Shown here in pieces: positions 63,957-64,000 of a stretch of DNA of 64,000 nt. The stretch is taken from positions 81,532-145,531 of the forward strand of contig CAXIDF010000010.1 of assembly GCA_964022665.1 (NCBI GenBank). Direction: 5' to 3'. Numbering within the stretch: the stretch's first letter is position 1; every line of letters starts with the position of its first letter. Source of the stretch: Haliea sp964022665. Its GTDB lineage: Bacteria > Pseudomonadota > Gammaproteobacteria > Pseudomonadales > Halieaceae. Made by a program: the position numbers and the translations under genes. A model generated the notes under the pieces. The model had not been told where the DNA came from and made no database searches. It worked only from the letters and a program-made list of their open reading frames with translations.

Positions 63957-64000
63957 ACAACCCATGACTTCAGTCGTACAAAGCTCAAAGTGGTAATTTC

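Overview
This 64 kb window is high-GC chromosomal DNA from a free-living gammaproteobacterium. The gene order, two TonB-dependent receptors, a TPR-sulfotransferase, a P450 and a sterol-desaturase-type enzyme suggest a marine member of the Cellvibrionales/Halieaceae. That placement is inferred from content and has not been tested by a search.

Bases 1-11,390 hold the end of a small catabolic cluster (FAH hydrolase, LLM oxidoreductase, VOC protein). It is followed by the classic translation/RNA locus: initiator tRNA, rimP, nusA, infB, rbfA, truB, rpsO, pnp. A strong hairpin terminator closes it. Bases 11,391-24,072 hold a TPP enzyme and then a long leftward block with the same order as in pseudomonads: dksA, gluQ, a small membrane ORF, cbrA, cbrB, an RNA-like gap, pcnB, folK, a deoxynucleoside kinase, panB, panC. 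The cbrB-pcnB gap carries a good sigma-54 promoter, GTTAC/GTAAC dyads and four CA-rich (AAnAAnAA) clusters. These are the hallmarks of the Hfq/Crc-sponge RNA CrcZ, here in a short, internally duplicated form.

Bases 24,293-37,622 hold an aminotransferase, sfsA, an M15 peptidase, ppa plus a PPi-dependent phosphofructokinase, and mpl followed by an RND exporter. After these come a BlaI/M56 peptidase regulatory pair divergent from a TonB receptor, with a BlaI-like operator between them. Bases 37,640-48,190 hold a TonB receptor coupled to a TPR-sulfotransferase, a BCCT transporter, a 2OG-Fe(II) oxygenase, rnk, and a TetR regulator with a sterol-desaturase-family enzyme. Bases 48,181-58,935 hold rnt, pyrC, argG, two damaged genes (a diguanylate cyclase with a frameshift and an MscS channel with an in-frame amber codon), a P450/amidohydrolase pair, a LigB-type dioxygenase and a DUF924 protein.

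The right end (58,994-64,000) is a chromosomal integron. A LexA-box-controlled integron integrase lies only 3 bases upstream of the error-prone polymerase gene dnaE2, in the same direction, with no imuA/imuB between them. To its right are an attI-like region, one complete cassette (a small membrane protein ending in an attC-like site) and a second cassette with a truncated VOC gene. The two best candidates for undescribed biology are the integrase-dnaE2 SOS unit and the compact CrcZ-like RNA.
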